Assembly: GCA_028683835.1 (NCBI GenBank)
Contig: JAQUHB010000009.1
Coordinates: 21,102 to 85,101, forward strand
Direction of reading: 5' to 3'
Length of the DNA: 64,000 nt
Source of the DNA: Sulfurimonadaceae bacterium
GTDB taxonomy: Bacteria > Campylobacterota > Campylobacteria > Campylobacterales > Sulfurimonadaceae
In this document: positions 54,135 to 63,051 of the stretch, piece after piece
Layout: each line of letters opens with the position of its first letter
Position numbering within the stretch: the first letter of the stretch is position 1
Translations under genes and position numbers: made by a program
Notes under the pieces: generated by a model
What the model was told of the DNA's origin: nothing
Databases searched by the model: none
What the model saw: the letters and a program-made list of their open reading frames with translations, nothing else

Positions 54135-54161
54135 CAGTGAAGTTTTAAAATAGCTTCACTG
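54135..54161 (+). terminator. Hairpin after the PAS/MCP pair
   Basis: CAGTGAAG-N11-CTTCACTG, an 8-base stem about 10 bases past the MCP stop, followed by the pyrimidine-rich TCCCTTTCTTTC. Confidence 0.6.
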
Positions 54162-54240
54162 TCCCTTTCTTTCATAACAAATCAAGTCCAAATAAGTAAG
54201 AACTAGCTAAAATTCCCCATTAAAATAGACAAGGACTTTT

Positions 54241-54795
54241 TTGTTAAATCTACCAAATCTTTTAGCCTCTTTACGAATTTTAATCGCTCCGATTATGTTT
54301 TGGGTAATCTTAAATCCTAGAATTTTTACAGACAATGGATTTGATATTAGTTGGAACTATTACGCAGCTTCTTTACTTTTTGTTCTCGCTTCGGTTACAG
54401 ACTTTTTTGACGGTTATATTGCTAGAGAATGGAACCAATCCACAATCCTAGGTGCCATCATCGATCCACTTGCAGATAAGATGCTTACTATTGCGGCTTT
54501 TTTAGGGCTTATGATGATAGGCGAAGCCTCTGTTTGGGCGATCTACATCATCATTATTCGTGAGCTTTTTATCACTGCTCTTCGCACAGTGGCTGTAAGT
54601 GAAAACATCAGTGTCAAGGCATCATTTGCAGGAAAAGTAAAAACAGTTTCTCAGATGATCGCCATCGGTTTTATGTTGATGCATTGGCCATTTGCAGTAC
54701 CGCTTTTATGGTTAGCGGTCGCCCTTACGATCTACTCAGGCGGTGAATATGTCTGGAGTTTTAGATCTGCTATATTAAAAGGAAATAACGCATGA
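54241..54795 (+). CDS. pgsA: CDP-diacylglycerol--glycerol-3-phosphate 3-phosphatidyltransferase
   Basis: Makes phosphatidylglycerol phosphate, the committed step to PG and cardiolipin, in the inner membrane. CDP-alcohol phosphatidyltransferase motif D-G-x2-A-R-x8-G-x3-D-x3-D is complete in DFFDGYIAREWN and GAIIDPLADK. 184 residues with about five helices. Start TTG at 54241 with AAGGA six bases upstream. It overlaps rseP by 4 bases (ATGA), so the two are coupled. Confidence 0.93.
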   Translation: MLNLPNLLASLRILIAPIMFWVILNPRIFTDNGFDISWNYYAASLLFVLASVTDFFDGYIAREWNQSTILGAIIDPLADKMLTIAAFLGLMMIGEASVWAIYIIIIRELFITALRTVAVSENISVKASFAGKVKTVSQMIAIGFMLMHWPFAVPLLWLAVALTIYSGGEYVWSFRSAILKGNNA

Positions 54796-55850
54796 GTTGG
54801 TTAGTCGCATTACTCGTTTTATCAGTATTGATATTTTTTCATGAACTTGGTCATTATAGTGTCGCTAAATTTTTCGGCGTTTATATCGAAGTATTTAGTA
54901 TCGGTTTTGGCAAAAAAATCGCCTCGTTTCGTATGTTTAATACTCAATGGCAGATTGCCATGTTTCCTCTTGGCGGTTATGTCAAGATGAAGGGTCAAGA
55001 TGATTCGGATCCTACACAAACGAGCCAAGACAAAGATAGTTATAACTCAAAAACACCGCTTCAAAGAATCCTTATTCTTCTTGCTGGTCCCGCTGCAAAT
55101 TTTGTTTTGGCTTTTGTTTTATATATCTTTATCGCGCTCGGTTCTCCAGGAATTTTATCTCCAGTTCTTGGAGGCATTGCACCCTCTTCTGCTGCTTCAC
55201 TTGCAGGACTTAAATCAAATGACACCATTACGGCCATCAACGGTATGTCCATCACTACATGGAAAGAGATGTCTGATATCATCGCTGCAAACAAAGGTGA
55301 AACTCTTGATTTGACGCTTCTTAGAGCAAATCAAAGCTTACATGTAAGCCTCACTCCAAAGCTGACAAAAACAAAAAATATGTTCAACGAAGATATTTAC
55401 AAACCAATGATTGGTGTCGGCAGTGCGGGTATTACGCATAAACTTAGCCTCTCTCCTACAGAAGTTTTAGGCTATGCGACAGAACAGACGGTATTTGCTT
55501 CGACGATGATCTTTCAAGGGGTAAAAAAGCTCATCACGGGTGATGTTCCTGCCAAAGAGATGGGTGGAGTGATATCTATCGTAAAAATCACTTCAGATGC
55601 AACAGCGCAAGGCTGGATGGCAGTGCTCTTTTTTGCTGCTCTTATCTCAGTAAATTTGGGTGTCTTAAACCTCTTCCCTATTCCAGCACTTGATGGCGGA
55701 CATATTATGTTCAATCTTTATGAGCTAATAGTTAGACGCGCACCGAGCGAAGCAATGCTTGTTCGTCTGACTGTCGCTGGCTGGGTCGTACTCTTTGGAC
55801 TCATGGGACTTGGACTTTACAACGATATTAACAGATTGATAGAGGGCTAA
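54792..55850 (+). CDS. rseP: RIP metalloprotease RseP
   Basis: Intramembrane site-2 protease that cleaves anti-sigma factors and signal-peptide remnants. HExxH is in IFFHELGHYSVAKFFG (about 17), the PDZ domain lies about 110-200, and the second zinc-ligand motif is NLFPIPALDGGH near 305. 352 residues with one PDZ, shorter than the two-PDZ E. coli protein, as in many bacteria. One TTACATGTAA copy within a 14-base palindrome encodes LHV in the PDZ region. Confidence 0.94.
   Translation: MSWLVALLVLSVLIFFHELGHYSVAKFFGVYIEVFSIGFGKKIASFRMFNTQWQIAMFPLGGYVKMKGQDDSDPTQTSQDKDSYNSKTPLQRILILLAGPAANFVLAFVLYIFIALGSPGILSPVLGGIAPSSAASLAGLKSNDTITAINGMSITTWKEMSDIIAANKGETLDLTLLRANQSLHVSLTPKLTKTKNMFNEDIYKPMIGVGSAGITHKLSLSPTEVLGYATEQTVFASTMIFQGVKKLITGDVPAKEMGGVISIVKITSDATAQGWMAVLFFAALISVNLGVLNLFPIPALDGGHIMFNLYELIVRRAPSEAMLVRLTVAGWVVLFGLMGLGLYNDINRLIEG
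55338..55347. repeat. TTACATGTAA palindrome, copy 13
   Basis: Core of the 14-base palindrome GCTTACATGTAAGC in rseP, read as Leu-His-Val (SLHVSLT). First perfect copy after a 10-kb stretch without any. Confidence 0.87.
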
Positions 55851-55852
55851 AA

Positions 55853-56530
55853 ATGACACAATTACAATACAAACTTCATATAGATTCCATTATCGAAAGA
55901 GTGGAAAAAGCAAGACTAAGTGTAAGCGCACATCATATAGTAAAAATAGTTGCAGTGAGTAAATATTCCACCACGGATGAGATAAAAGCACTTTATGAGA
56001 TAGGACAGCGTGCTTTTGGAGAGAACAAAGTTCAAGACTTAGAAAAAAAGGCAGAAGAGCTTCATGAACTTCCTTTGGAATGGCACTTTATAGGCAATTT
56101 ACAAAAAAATAAGATCAATCATCTTATCAAAGTAAATCCTTTTTTGTTTCAGTCGCTTGATTCTTTAGAACTTGCTCTTGAACTGGACAAACGTTTAGAA
56201 GTAAATGGTACAACTATGGATGCCCTGCTTCAAATAAACTCAGCGTATGAGGAATCAAAATCGGGTGTCATGCCAGAAAATGGGATAGAAATTTACAATG
56301 AAATTCGTTCTACATGCAAGCATATCAACCTCAAAGGCGTTATGAGCATCGGCGCTCATACGGATGATAAGGCGATCATCCAAAAAAGCTTTGAGACGAC
56401 TCATAAAATCTACACACAATTAGAGGGCGCGACCATCTGTTCTATGGGTATGAGCGGTGATTTTGAACTCGCTATCAAATGCGGTTCAAATATGGTTCGC
56501 CTCGGCTCTTTGATGTTTAACAAAGGTTAA
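55853..56530 (+). CDS. YggS/PLPBP-family PLP homeostasis protein
   Basis: Single-domain PLP-binding TIM barrel of the alanine-racemase N-terminal type, 225 residues, with no known enzymatic activity but a role in vitamin B6 and amino-acid homeostasis. The PLP lysine is in IVAVSKYSTTDEI (about 36). FGENKVQDL, WHFIGNLQKNK and CSMGMSGDFELAIKCGSNMVRLGS are the family signature. GAGGG precedes the ATG, 2 bases after the rseP stop. Confidence 0.93.
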   Translation: MTQLQYKLHIDSIIERVEKARLSVSAHHIVKIVAVSKYSTTDEIKALYEIGQRAFGENKVQDLEKKAEELHELPLEWHFIGNLQKNKINHLIKVNPFLFQSLDSLELALELDKRLEVNGTTMDALLQINSAYEESKSGVMPENGIEIYNEIRSTCKHINLKGVMSIGAHTDDKAIIQKSFETTHKIYTQLEGATICSMGMSGDFELAIKCGSNMVRLGSLMFNKG

Positions 56531-56542
56531 CTCATTCGGTAG

Positions 56543-56548
56543 TACAAT
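56543..56548 (+). promoter_or_regulatory. -10 element of the second MCP gene
   Basis: GTAGTACAATATT, 36 bases before the ATG, with AAGGGAAA as ribosome site. No sigma-28 or sigma-54 consensus is apparent. Confidence 0.45.
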
Positions 56549-56584
56549 ATTTTCCTTCGAAATTGATCCACCAAGGGAAATATA

Positions 56585-58216
56585 ATGGAAAGTTTAAGAA
56601 CCATGAGTATAAAAACAAAACTCATCATGATGGTCCTGCTTAGTCTTGTGATCACCTTTGTACTTTCAATAGTCATAATGAGAGGTCTCTCCTCTTTAAA
56701 CAATCAGATCAATGACACGATCGACATAGACGCTGCCAGTGTTTCACTGAGTAAGACAATAGCGACAAAACTCGCAGAGATGCGGCTTATGGAAAAAGAT
56801 CTCATCATTGAGCAAGATCTTGACAAGATGAAGACCTATGTAACACAGTTTAAAGCTCAAGATGATAATATGCTTATCGATATCAAAAAACTGCTTTCTC
56901 TCACTAAGCTCGATGAAAATAAAGCGATCTTAAAAGAGTTTCTTGATGCGGTTACAGACTATAAAAAGCAGTTTGATATTATCACTCGATACAGTATGAA
57001 CAATCAAAATGATAAAGCATTCGCAATCTCAAACGGGTTAGCAAAACAAGATTTTTACCATGCAAAAGATCTTCTTGAAAAGATTGTCAAACAAGAAGAG
57101 ACTAAGATGCATCAAACAGAGATCAATACGGATAAAGAGTATTTACAGATACGAAACAACTCTATCGGTGTTGTGTTGCTCGATGTCATCACCTCCATCT
57201 TTTTAGCATTTTTCATCATTAGACAGCTTTCTCTCTCAGTAAATTCATTTAAAGAAAAGCTTCAGAACTCCTCTATCAATAAAGATTTGACACTTCAATA
57301 TCCGGTAAAAGGACCTGCTGAAATAAATGATATGGACAAGAGCTATAACGCACTTATAAACAGTTTAAGAGACCTTGTCTCCGACTCAAAGCAATCTTCC
57401 ATACAAAATGCTTCTATCTCCCATACCCTTTCCACTACTTCACTTGGCGTCGGTCAAAATGTCGAAAAATCAGTCGAGATCATTAAACAAGCGACTTCTA
57501 AGGCAGATGATTCAAAAGATAAGATAAATTTAGCTATTTTAGACGCACAAGGAAGTAAAAAATATATTATCTCAGCAAATAACACCCTTTCTCACGCGAG
57601 AAATGAGATCATATCTCTTACAACAAAAGTGCAAAAAAGTGCGGAACTAGAAATAGAACTATCAGGGCGTATGCAAACTTTAACCCAAGATGCAAGTCAA
57701 GTCAAGTTGATCCTGGAAGTAATCTCGGATATCGCAGATCAAACAAACCTTCTAGCTCTTAACGCCGCCATAGAAGCTGCTCGTGCCGGAGAGCATGGGC
57801 GAGGTTTTGCCGTTGTTGCCGATGAAGTAAGAAAACTGGCAGAGCGCACACAAAAATCACTCGTCGAGATCAATGCGACTATCAATGTGATTGTACAATC
57901 TATTATGGATGTTAGCGGACAGATGACACATAATTCTGAGGAGGTTCAAGCTCTTTCAGAGATATCCTCAGATGTCGAGCAGATGATAGATGAAAGTGTC
58001 CATCTCGTAAATACCGCAGTTGACGCAACCGATAAAACTGTTTTAGATTTTGAAAAGACAGGAAAAGATATAGAGACAATCGTATCTCAGATCGCAGAGA
58101 TAAATAAAATCTCTTCACAAAACGCGAAAAATGTAGAGGAGATAGCTTCTGCGGCAGATCATCTCAATACCATGACAAGTCTGCTTAACAGTAAACTTGA
58201 AACCTTTAAAACTTAA
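56585..58216 (+). CDS. Methyl-accepting chemotaxis protein with 4-helix-bundle sensor
   Basis: Transmembrane chemoreceptor, 543 residues: TM1 about 13-34, a helical periplasmic domain of about 150 residues (charged and coiled, 4HB_MCP-like), TM2 about 193-213 ([18 protein letters not shown]), a HAMP-like linker, and the signalling hairpin with [41 protein letters not shown] (about 380-420). The ligand is unknown. There is no C-terminal CheR-tether pentapeptide. It is convergent with the methyltransferase gene of the flgS cluster, 40 bases apart. Confidence 0.93.
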   Translation: MESLRTMSIKTKLIMMVLLSLVITFVLSIVIMRGLSSLNNQINDTIDIDAASVSLSKTIATKLAEMRLMEKDLIIEQDLDKMKTYVTQFKAQDDNMLIDIKKLLSLTKLDENKAILKEFLDAVTDYKKQFDIITRYSMNNQNDKAFAISNGLAKQDFYHAKDLLEKIVKQEETKMHQTEINTDKEYLQIRNNSIGVVLLDVITSIFLAFFIIRQLSLSVNSFKEKLQNSSINKDLTLQYPVKGPAEINDMDKSYNALINSLRDLVSDSKQSSIQNASISHTLSTTSLGVGQNVEKSVEIIKQATSKADDSKDKINLAILDAQGSKKYIISANNTLSHARNEIISLTTKVQKSAELEIELSGRMQTLTQDASQVKLILEVISDIADQTNLLALNAAIEAARAGEHGRGFAVVADEVRKLAERTQKSLVEINATINVIVQSIMDVSGQMTHNSEEVQALSEISSDVEQMIDESVHLVNTAVDATDKTVLDFEKTGKDIETIVSQIAEINKISSQNAKNVEEIASAADHLNTMTSLLNSKLETFKT

Positions 58217-58256
58217 ATTAGTTCCCATGCCCTCTTTGACGCTTACAAAGCCAAAG

Positions 58257-59141
58257 CTATACGCCGATTTTTCTAGCGCTCAAAAAGAGATAATCTTTTC
58301 CCGTTATAACCACTCTGCATTTTTTCTGCTGCAAATATTTTTTACAAAAATGGATATCTTTGAGCACTAAGCTCATCTCGCTGAATTTATAGTTTGGAGC
58401 TTTTGCGCCGTAGATCATCTCGCCCTCAATCCACCTGCAATTTGGAAATCCAAGAACAATAGAACCACCCTTTGCAAGATAGTTTTGATACAGATTCATA
58501 AACATGAGATTAAAATCGATATTGCTGCTTTGAAGTGTTCCAATGGAGATAATTAAATCAAACTCTCCAAGATCAAGTTCATCTAAAGCATTAATATCAT
58601 GAGTAATAAAATCTACATTTGGATATGAGAAGTTTTTTTTTGCATATTCTATAGCTGAAGCAGAATAATCGATACCGACAAATTGTTTCTCTTCAAACTC
58701 CTTACTTGTAAGCATCTCTTTGACGATGACAAACTCATCTGCTTTGTTAATACCAAGATTTAAAATTCTCATTTTTTCTTTGATATTGACAAATTTCAAA
58801 GCCTCTTTATAATGATATAAAAAACTAAATTGTGATGTTTTGTCGATTTTAAAAAACTCACTCTCTACGCCGTATTTTTCGCAGCTTTGCTGAGCTTTAT
58901 GAAACGAAGTTTCCCTATGGAGCTTATAAAAGAGTAGAATGGTAGTAACATCATCTTTTTTAAGCGGTGTAAGCATCTTCATGAAAAAGAGCTGTGCAAG
59001 GTCTATAAAAGCTTTATAACCTATCTTTTCTATATCAATATCAAAGAGTTCAATCTCTAAAATCTCGCCCTCTTGAAGCGTGTTATTTTCAAAGTATTCT
59101 AAAATATCAGAAGAACTTTTTGCTTTACAATCTACAATCAT
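58257..59141 (-). CDS. Class I SAM-dependent methyltransferase of the flgS cluster
   Basis: A 294-residue protein. The C-terminal two thirds match a class I methyltransferase: MRILNLGINKADEFVIVKEML (degenerate motif I), FVGIDYSASAIEYAKKNF with the acidic ribose-binding residue, FITHDINALDELDLGEFDLIISIG, and GGSIVLGFPNCRW. The N-terminal ~120 residues are not recognised. Target unknown. It overlaps the hybrid kinase gene by 4 bases as last gene of the cluster, so it may modify a product of that signalling branch; this is inference. Confidence 0.8.
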   Translation of the reverse strand: MIVDCKAKSSSDILEYFENNTLQEGEILEIELFDIDIEKIGYKAFIDLAQLFFMKMLTPLKKDDVTTILLFYKLHRETSFHKAQQSCEKYGVESEFFKIDKTSQFSFLYHYKEALKFVNIKEKMRILNLGINKADEFVIVKEMLTSKEFEEKQFVGIDYSASAIEYAKKNFSYPNVDFITHDINALDELDLGEFDLIISIGTLQSSNIDFNLMFMNLYQNYLAKGGSIVLGFPNCRWIEGEMIYGAKAPNYKFSEMSLVLKDIHFCKKYLQQKKCRVVITGKDYLFLSARKIGV

Positions 59142-61066
59142 AAAGAATCACTGTTTTTAAGTATATTTTGTATCTCTTGATCTATCAACTTTAAAATAGA
59201 TGAGAGTTCTTCAAACTTTGTTTTATAATCTATCTGCTCCTCTTTTGATCCCGCATCTTCTAGTTCTTTTGAAAGATCTTTTACAAGTTCCATTTTAAGA
59301 TTTGCCGCTGAACCTTTGAGGGTATGTGCCCATTGATAGATATTTTTATAATTTTTTTCCGCTATGGCATCTTGAAGATTTTGCATATATTTTGGATAAT
59401 TATCTAAAAATATTTTGAGTAGTCTTTCAAAAAGTCCTTTTGAAAAGGCAAAGTCATCTTGAAGTTGTTTCATATCTAAATAGTTTTTCATCTCTTTTTT
59501 TTCATGAAGTTCTATTTTTTCTTTCTCTTCTACAACGATCTCAGATTTTTGCAGGTAATGGTCAAAAACTTTTTCAAGTTCATCGATATCTATAGGTTTT
59601 GAAATGTATTCATCAAATCCCTCTTGCAGATATTTTTCCCTGTCTCCATGCATTGAACTTGCAGTTAGTGCTACTACAGGTGTTGTATAACCAAGCTCTC
59701 TTAAGCTCTTGAGTGCATCGATCCCACCCATAATCGGCATATTGATATCCATCAGTATAAGATCATATTTCTCTTGATACAACGCTTCGATAGCTTTTTT
59801 TCCATTATCTACAACGCTGTGTTGTATCTTATAAAGATTTAACAGTTCAGAGATAAACTCACAATTGAGCTCATTATCTTCTGCAACAAGTATCTTAGCA
59901 CTATAATGTTTATTGAATATATGATTTTTGTCCGTATGAGGATCTGAAATATCTTTTTTCTGACAGATCTTAAGATCTAAAGTAAAGAAAAAATCACTCC
60001 CTTCATTCTCTTTCGATTTTAAAGATAAAACACCACCCATAAGATTCACAAGACTAGAACATATGCTAAGACCCAAGCCTGTACCGCCAAATTTTCTAGT
60101 CGTAGAGTCATCCGCCTGAGTAAACGCTTCAAAGATATGTTTTTGCTTCTCTTTAGCAATCCCAATTCCATCATCTTTTACACCTATATGTAAAGTTAAA
60201 AGATCTTTTTTTTGCTCTATTACTTCTGTATACACTAAGATATTTCCCCATCTGCCGGTGAATTTTATAGCATTGGATATCAGATTTGAAATGATCTGCC
60301 TAAATCTAAAAATATCGATGCACAAGCACAGATGAGAACCTATATCTACTTTCAAGGTAAGGTTTATATTTTTCTCATCCGCTTTGGCACGAAAAAGCTC
60401 TACAACACTTTCAAGCTCCTTCACAAAATCAACACTTACAAGATTGAGATCCATTTTTTTTGCTTCAAGTTTTGAGAAGTCAAGGATATCATCTACTATT
60501 GCCAAAAGAGTATCTGTGCTGTTGTCTATGATACCTACATATTTTTTCTGTTTTTCGCTCAACTCTGTTGCTTTTAAAAGCGTATTAAAACCGATAATCG
60601 CATTCATCGGTGTCCGTATTTCATGACTCATATTGGCGATAAAATCACTTTTTAATCGTAAGAGTTCCTCCCTTTTTTTTCTAGCTTCAACTGTTAAAGC
60701 AATCTCCTCAAGTTTTTTGAGCAGAGTCTCTTTTTGTACAGGTTTGGGTAAAAATGAGCTTATTCCAAACTCGATGGCGGTTGATAAGGCATCCAAATTT
60801 TTAAGTCCCGTAGACATAATAAAAGGGACCTCTTTATTCTCTTCGCGTATCTTTTTTAAGAGTTCAAGTCCATCCATCAATGGCATATCAATATCACTTA
60901 AAACGAGATCAATAGATTCTTTCTTAAAGATTTCCAAAGCTTCTTGCCCATCTTTAGCTCCAAAAATCTGCTTCACACGTCTACCAATAATAAGAAAAAG
61001 CTGCTCTAAAACATCCACTTCATCTTCAACGACAAGCACTGAAATATCAAATCTATTTTTCTTCAT
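59138..61066 (-). CDS. Hybrid histidine kinase, REC-HK-REC-Hpt
   Basis: A 642-residue cytoplasmic phosphorelay protein without a sensor domain. An N-terminal receiver has VLVVEDEVDVLEQL and Asp in LVLSDIDMPLMDG. The kinase core has the phospho-His in NMSHEIRTPMNAIIGF (about 148) and the ATPase lid GIGIAKEKQKHIFEAFTQ with FGGTGLGLSI. The second receiver has ILVAEDNELN and LILMDINMPIMGG. The C-terminal Hpt has the phospho-His in WAHTLKGSAANLKM (about 590). All phosphorylation sites are present. With its receiver first, it may take phosphate from the FIST kinase encoded directly upstream (4-base overlap). Confidence 0.93.
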   Translation of the reverse strand: MKKNRFDISVLVVEDEVDVLEQLFLIIGRRVKQIFGAKDGQEALEIFKKESIDLVLSDIDMPLMDGLELLKKIREENKEVPFIMSTGLKNLDALSTAIEFGISSFLPKPVQKETLLKKLEEIALTVEARKKREELLRLKSDFIANMSHEIRTPMNAIIGFNTLLKATELSEKQKKYVGIIDNSTDTLLAIVDDILDFSKLEAKKMDLNLVSVDFVKELESVVELFRAKADEKNINLTLKVDIGSHLCLCIDIFRFRQIISNLISNAIKFTGRWGNILVYTEVIEQKKDLLTLHIGVKDDGIGIAKEKQKHIFEAFTQADDSTTRKFGGTGLGLSICSSLVNLMGGVLSLKSKENEGSDFFFTLDLKICQKKDISDPHTDKNHIFNKHYSAKILVAEDNELNCEFISELLNLYKIQHSVVDNGKKAIEALYQEKYDLILMDINMPIMGGIDALKSLRELGYTTPVVALTASSMHGDREKYLQEGFDEYISKPIDIDELEKVFDHYLQKSEIVVEEKEKIELHEKKEMKNYLDMKQLQDDFAFSKGLFERLLKIFLDNYPKYMQNLQDAIAEKNYKNIYQWAHTLKGSAANLKMELVKDLSKELEDAGSKEEQIDYKTKFEELSSILKLIDQEIQNILKNSDSL

Positions 61067-63042
61067 ACCTTGAGTTCCTCTTGCTTTTTAGGAAATTGCA
61101 AAATAAAGCAAGCTCCCTCTGAACTATTTTTTACATATATTTTTCCCTGCATTTTTTGCTCAATGATCATTTTAGATATATAGAGTCCAAGTCCGCTTCC
61201 ATTCATAAGAGTCTTAGTCGTAAAATAAGGTTCAAAAATCTGATCTTTGATCTCCTGTGGCACGCCTCCCGCATTATCGCAGATCTTTACAAAAATACAG
61301 TTTCCATCTTCATATGCTGTAAATCTAATCTTTTTCTCTTTAATTTCATTCATCAGCAAAGCATCTTTGGCATTATTGACAAGATTTATAATAACCTGTA
61401 TAAACTCATTTTCACTACCTTGTATCCTTCCATGATATCTATTATCAAACTTATAGCCTATATAATGACGAGTCAATGATCCTTTTAAAAGGATCAAAAT
61501 TCTTTGCCAGATCATCTCAAACGTAAAACTGTCATTGAGTCTACTTGGATGTAAAAAGCTACGAAAATCATCAATGGTACTTGACATATAATTGATCTGA
61601 AACATCGATTTTTTAACCATTTCACTCATATATTCCTGATCTAGCTCTCCATATTCATACGTATCTTCAAGATTTTGAATAATCAAGGCAAGCACATTTA
61701 ACGGCTGTCTCCATTGATGCGCAATATTTCCAATCATCTCTCCCATAGCACTATGTCTTGATTGGACCAACATAATCTTCGATTTTTCCTCGATCCTTTC
61801 GTTGGCAGTAGAAAGTTCTTTTGTCACAACATTGATAAGATGTGTCAGTGCTTTGAGCGTACCTAGAGAATGGAGAGGATACTCTTTCGAAGATCTATTT
61901 TTGGTATTTTTTTTCTCTACATGTAAGGAATTATTTTCCCACATTCCCATGATTGTCGTGCTTTGATTGAAAAGATAGTTTGTGGCATTTTTATGAAAAA
62001 ATTCTCCATACGTACAAAAGCCTGCTATGGGTGCTATCGAACTCAGTGGCTTAAACTCCAAAGAGGCATTTTTATTTAAAAATCTTCTGCGTGCCATACA
62101 TGAATAAGAGAACAGAGACTCAACCGGATACGTGTTCATCGTATCTAAAAGATGATGAGACTGAAGCAAGATCTCATTGACCTCGCCGACTCCAAAGTGA
62201 ACGTAAGTCCCCTGTGGGATATTTCCAGCAAATAAAAGTGAGCCGTCTGATTCTTTTGCCAAAACAGCTCTGGCATAATTGTATCCGCCTTCATGAATAA
62301 TAAGTGGGAATTCGATGCCGATTGCAGGAAGTTTTCTCCCCGCTTCTTCTCCTAAGTAACTACTATAAACTTCAGCAGCTGGCTGATTGTCTATCGTATA
62401 AACATGATTTTTTTCAGAGCTTGTTACAAGCATCTTTTTACCTATAGGTATCCATCCGAAGCTAAAATCGGTTACAACATTGAGATCTTTTCCATCAAGT
62501 GCAACCGCAACAACACCGTTTTCAACGATCCCTTCATTTGTAAAAACATAAGTACCGCTAAAGGTAGCATTATCACCTGCCAATCCCCCTGAAATTATGG
62601 TATTTGGATGTATGGAGCCAAATCCATGCAAAAAATCATCAGCGTTAATGTGTAAACCATCAGCAAAGCTAATCACTGCTTTTGTGTTTTCAAAAACTAT
62701 CGATGTTGCAAGCTCTGCACCATTTTGAAAACTATCTTTGTGTTTCATCTCAGAGGAGGAGCGATAAGACCTGATATGACTTTTTTCAAAAAAAGTAAAA
62801 GAGAGCACTGTTGTACCCGTATAAACAGAAGATCCAAGTATCTCCCCGTCTGTCGTACAACCCATGATAATAGCATCTGGCATAAATGTGTACAGTTCAT
62901 GAATGAGCGCATCAATAAATTTTTTGTCACATTTATGAGTAAAAACTTGAATTAGCTTTGAAGAAAAATTTTCTTTTAGATAGGGTTTAATCATCTCTTT
63001 ATATGATGAGTTTGGTGTATAAAGTGTATTAACACTAAACAT
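61063..63042 (-). CDS. FIST-domain histidine kinase
   Basis: A 659-residue soluble kinase. The N-terminal FIST and FIST_C domains (about 30-375) are thought to bind small ligands such as amino acids; IMGCTTDGEILGSSVYTGTTVLSFTFF and SGGLAGDNATFSGTYVF are typical. A short coiled coil leads to the kinase with the phospho-His in IGNIAHQWRQPLNVLALI and the ATPase motifs VIINLVNNAKDAL, ICDNAGGVP and GSGLGLYIS. It has no receiver, so its partner must be elsewhere, most simply the receiver-first hybrid encoded next. It lies 9 bases after flgS. Confidence 0.92.
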   Translation of the reverse strand: MFSVNTLYTPNSSYKEMIKPYLKENFSSKLIQVFTHKCDKKFIDALIHELYTFMPDAIIMGCTTDGEILGSSVYTGTTVLSFTFFEKSHIRSYRSSSEMKHKDSFQNGAELATSIVFENTKAVISFADGLHINADDFLHGFGSIHPNTIISGGLAGDNATFSGTYVFTNEGIVENGVVAVALDGKDLNVVTDFSFGWIPIGKKMLVTSSEKNHVYTIDNQPAAEVYSSYLGEEAGRKLPAIGIEFPLIIHEGGYNYARAVLAKESDGSLLFAGNIPQGTYVHFGVGEVNEILLQSHHLLDTMNTYPVESLFSYSCMARRRFLNKNASLEFKPLSSIAPIAGFCTYGEFFHKNATNYLFNQSTTIMGMWENNSLHVEKKNTKNRSSKEYPLHSLGTLKALTHLINVVTKELSTANERIEEKSKIMLVQSRHSAMGEMIGNIAHQWRQPLNVLALIIQNLEDTYEYGELDQEYMSEMVKKSMFQINYMSSTIDDFRSFLHPSRLNDSFTFEMIWQRILILLKGSLTRHYIGYKFDNRYHGRIQGSENEFIQVIINLVNNAKDALLMNEIKEKKIRFTAYEDGNCIFVKICDNAGGVPQEIKDQIFEPYFTTKTLMNGSGLGLYISKMIIEQKMQGKIYVKNSSEGACFILQFPKKQEELKV

Positions 63043-63051
63043 AATACCTTC

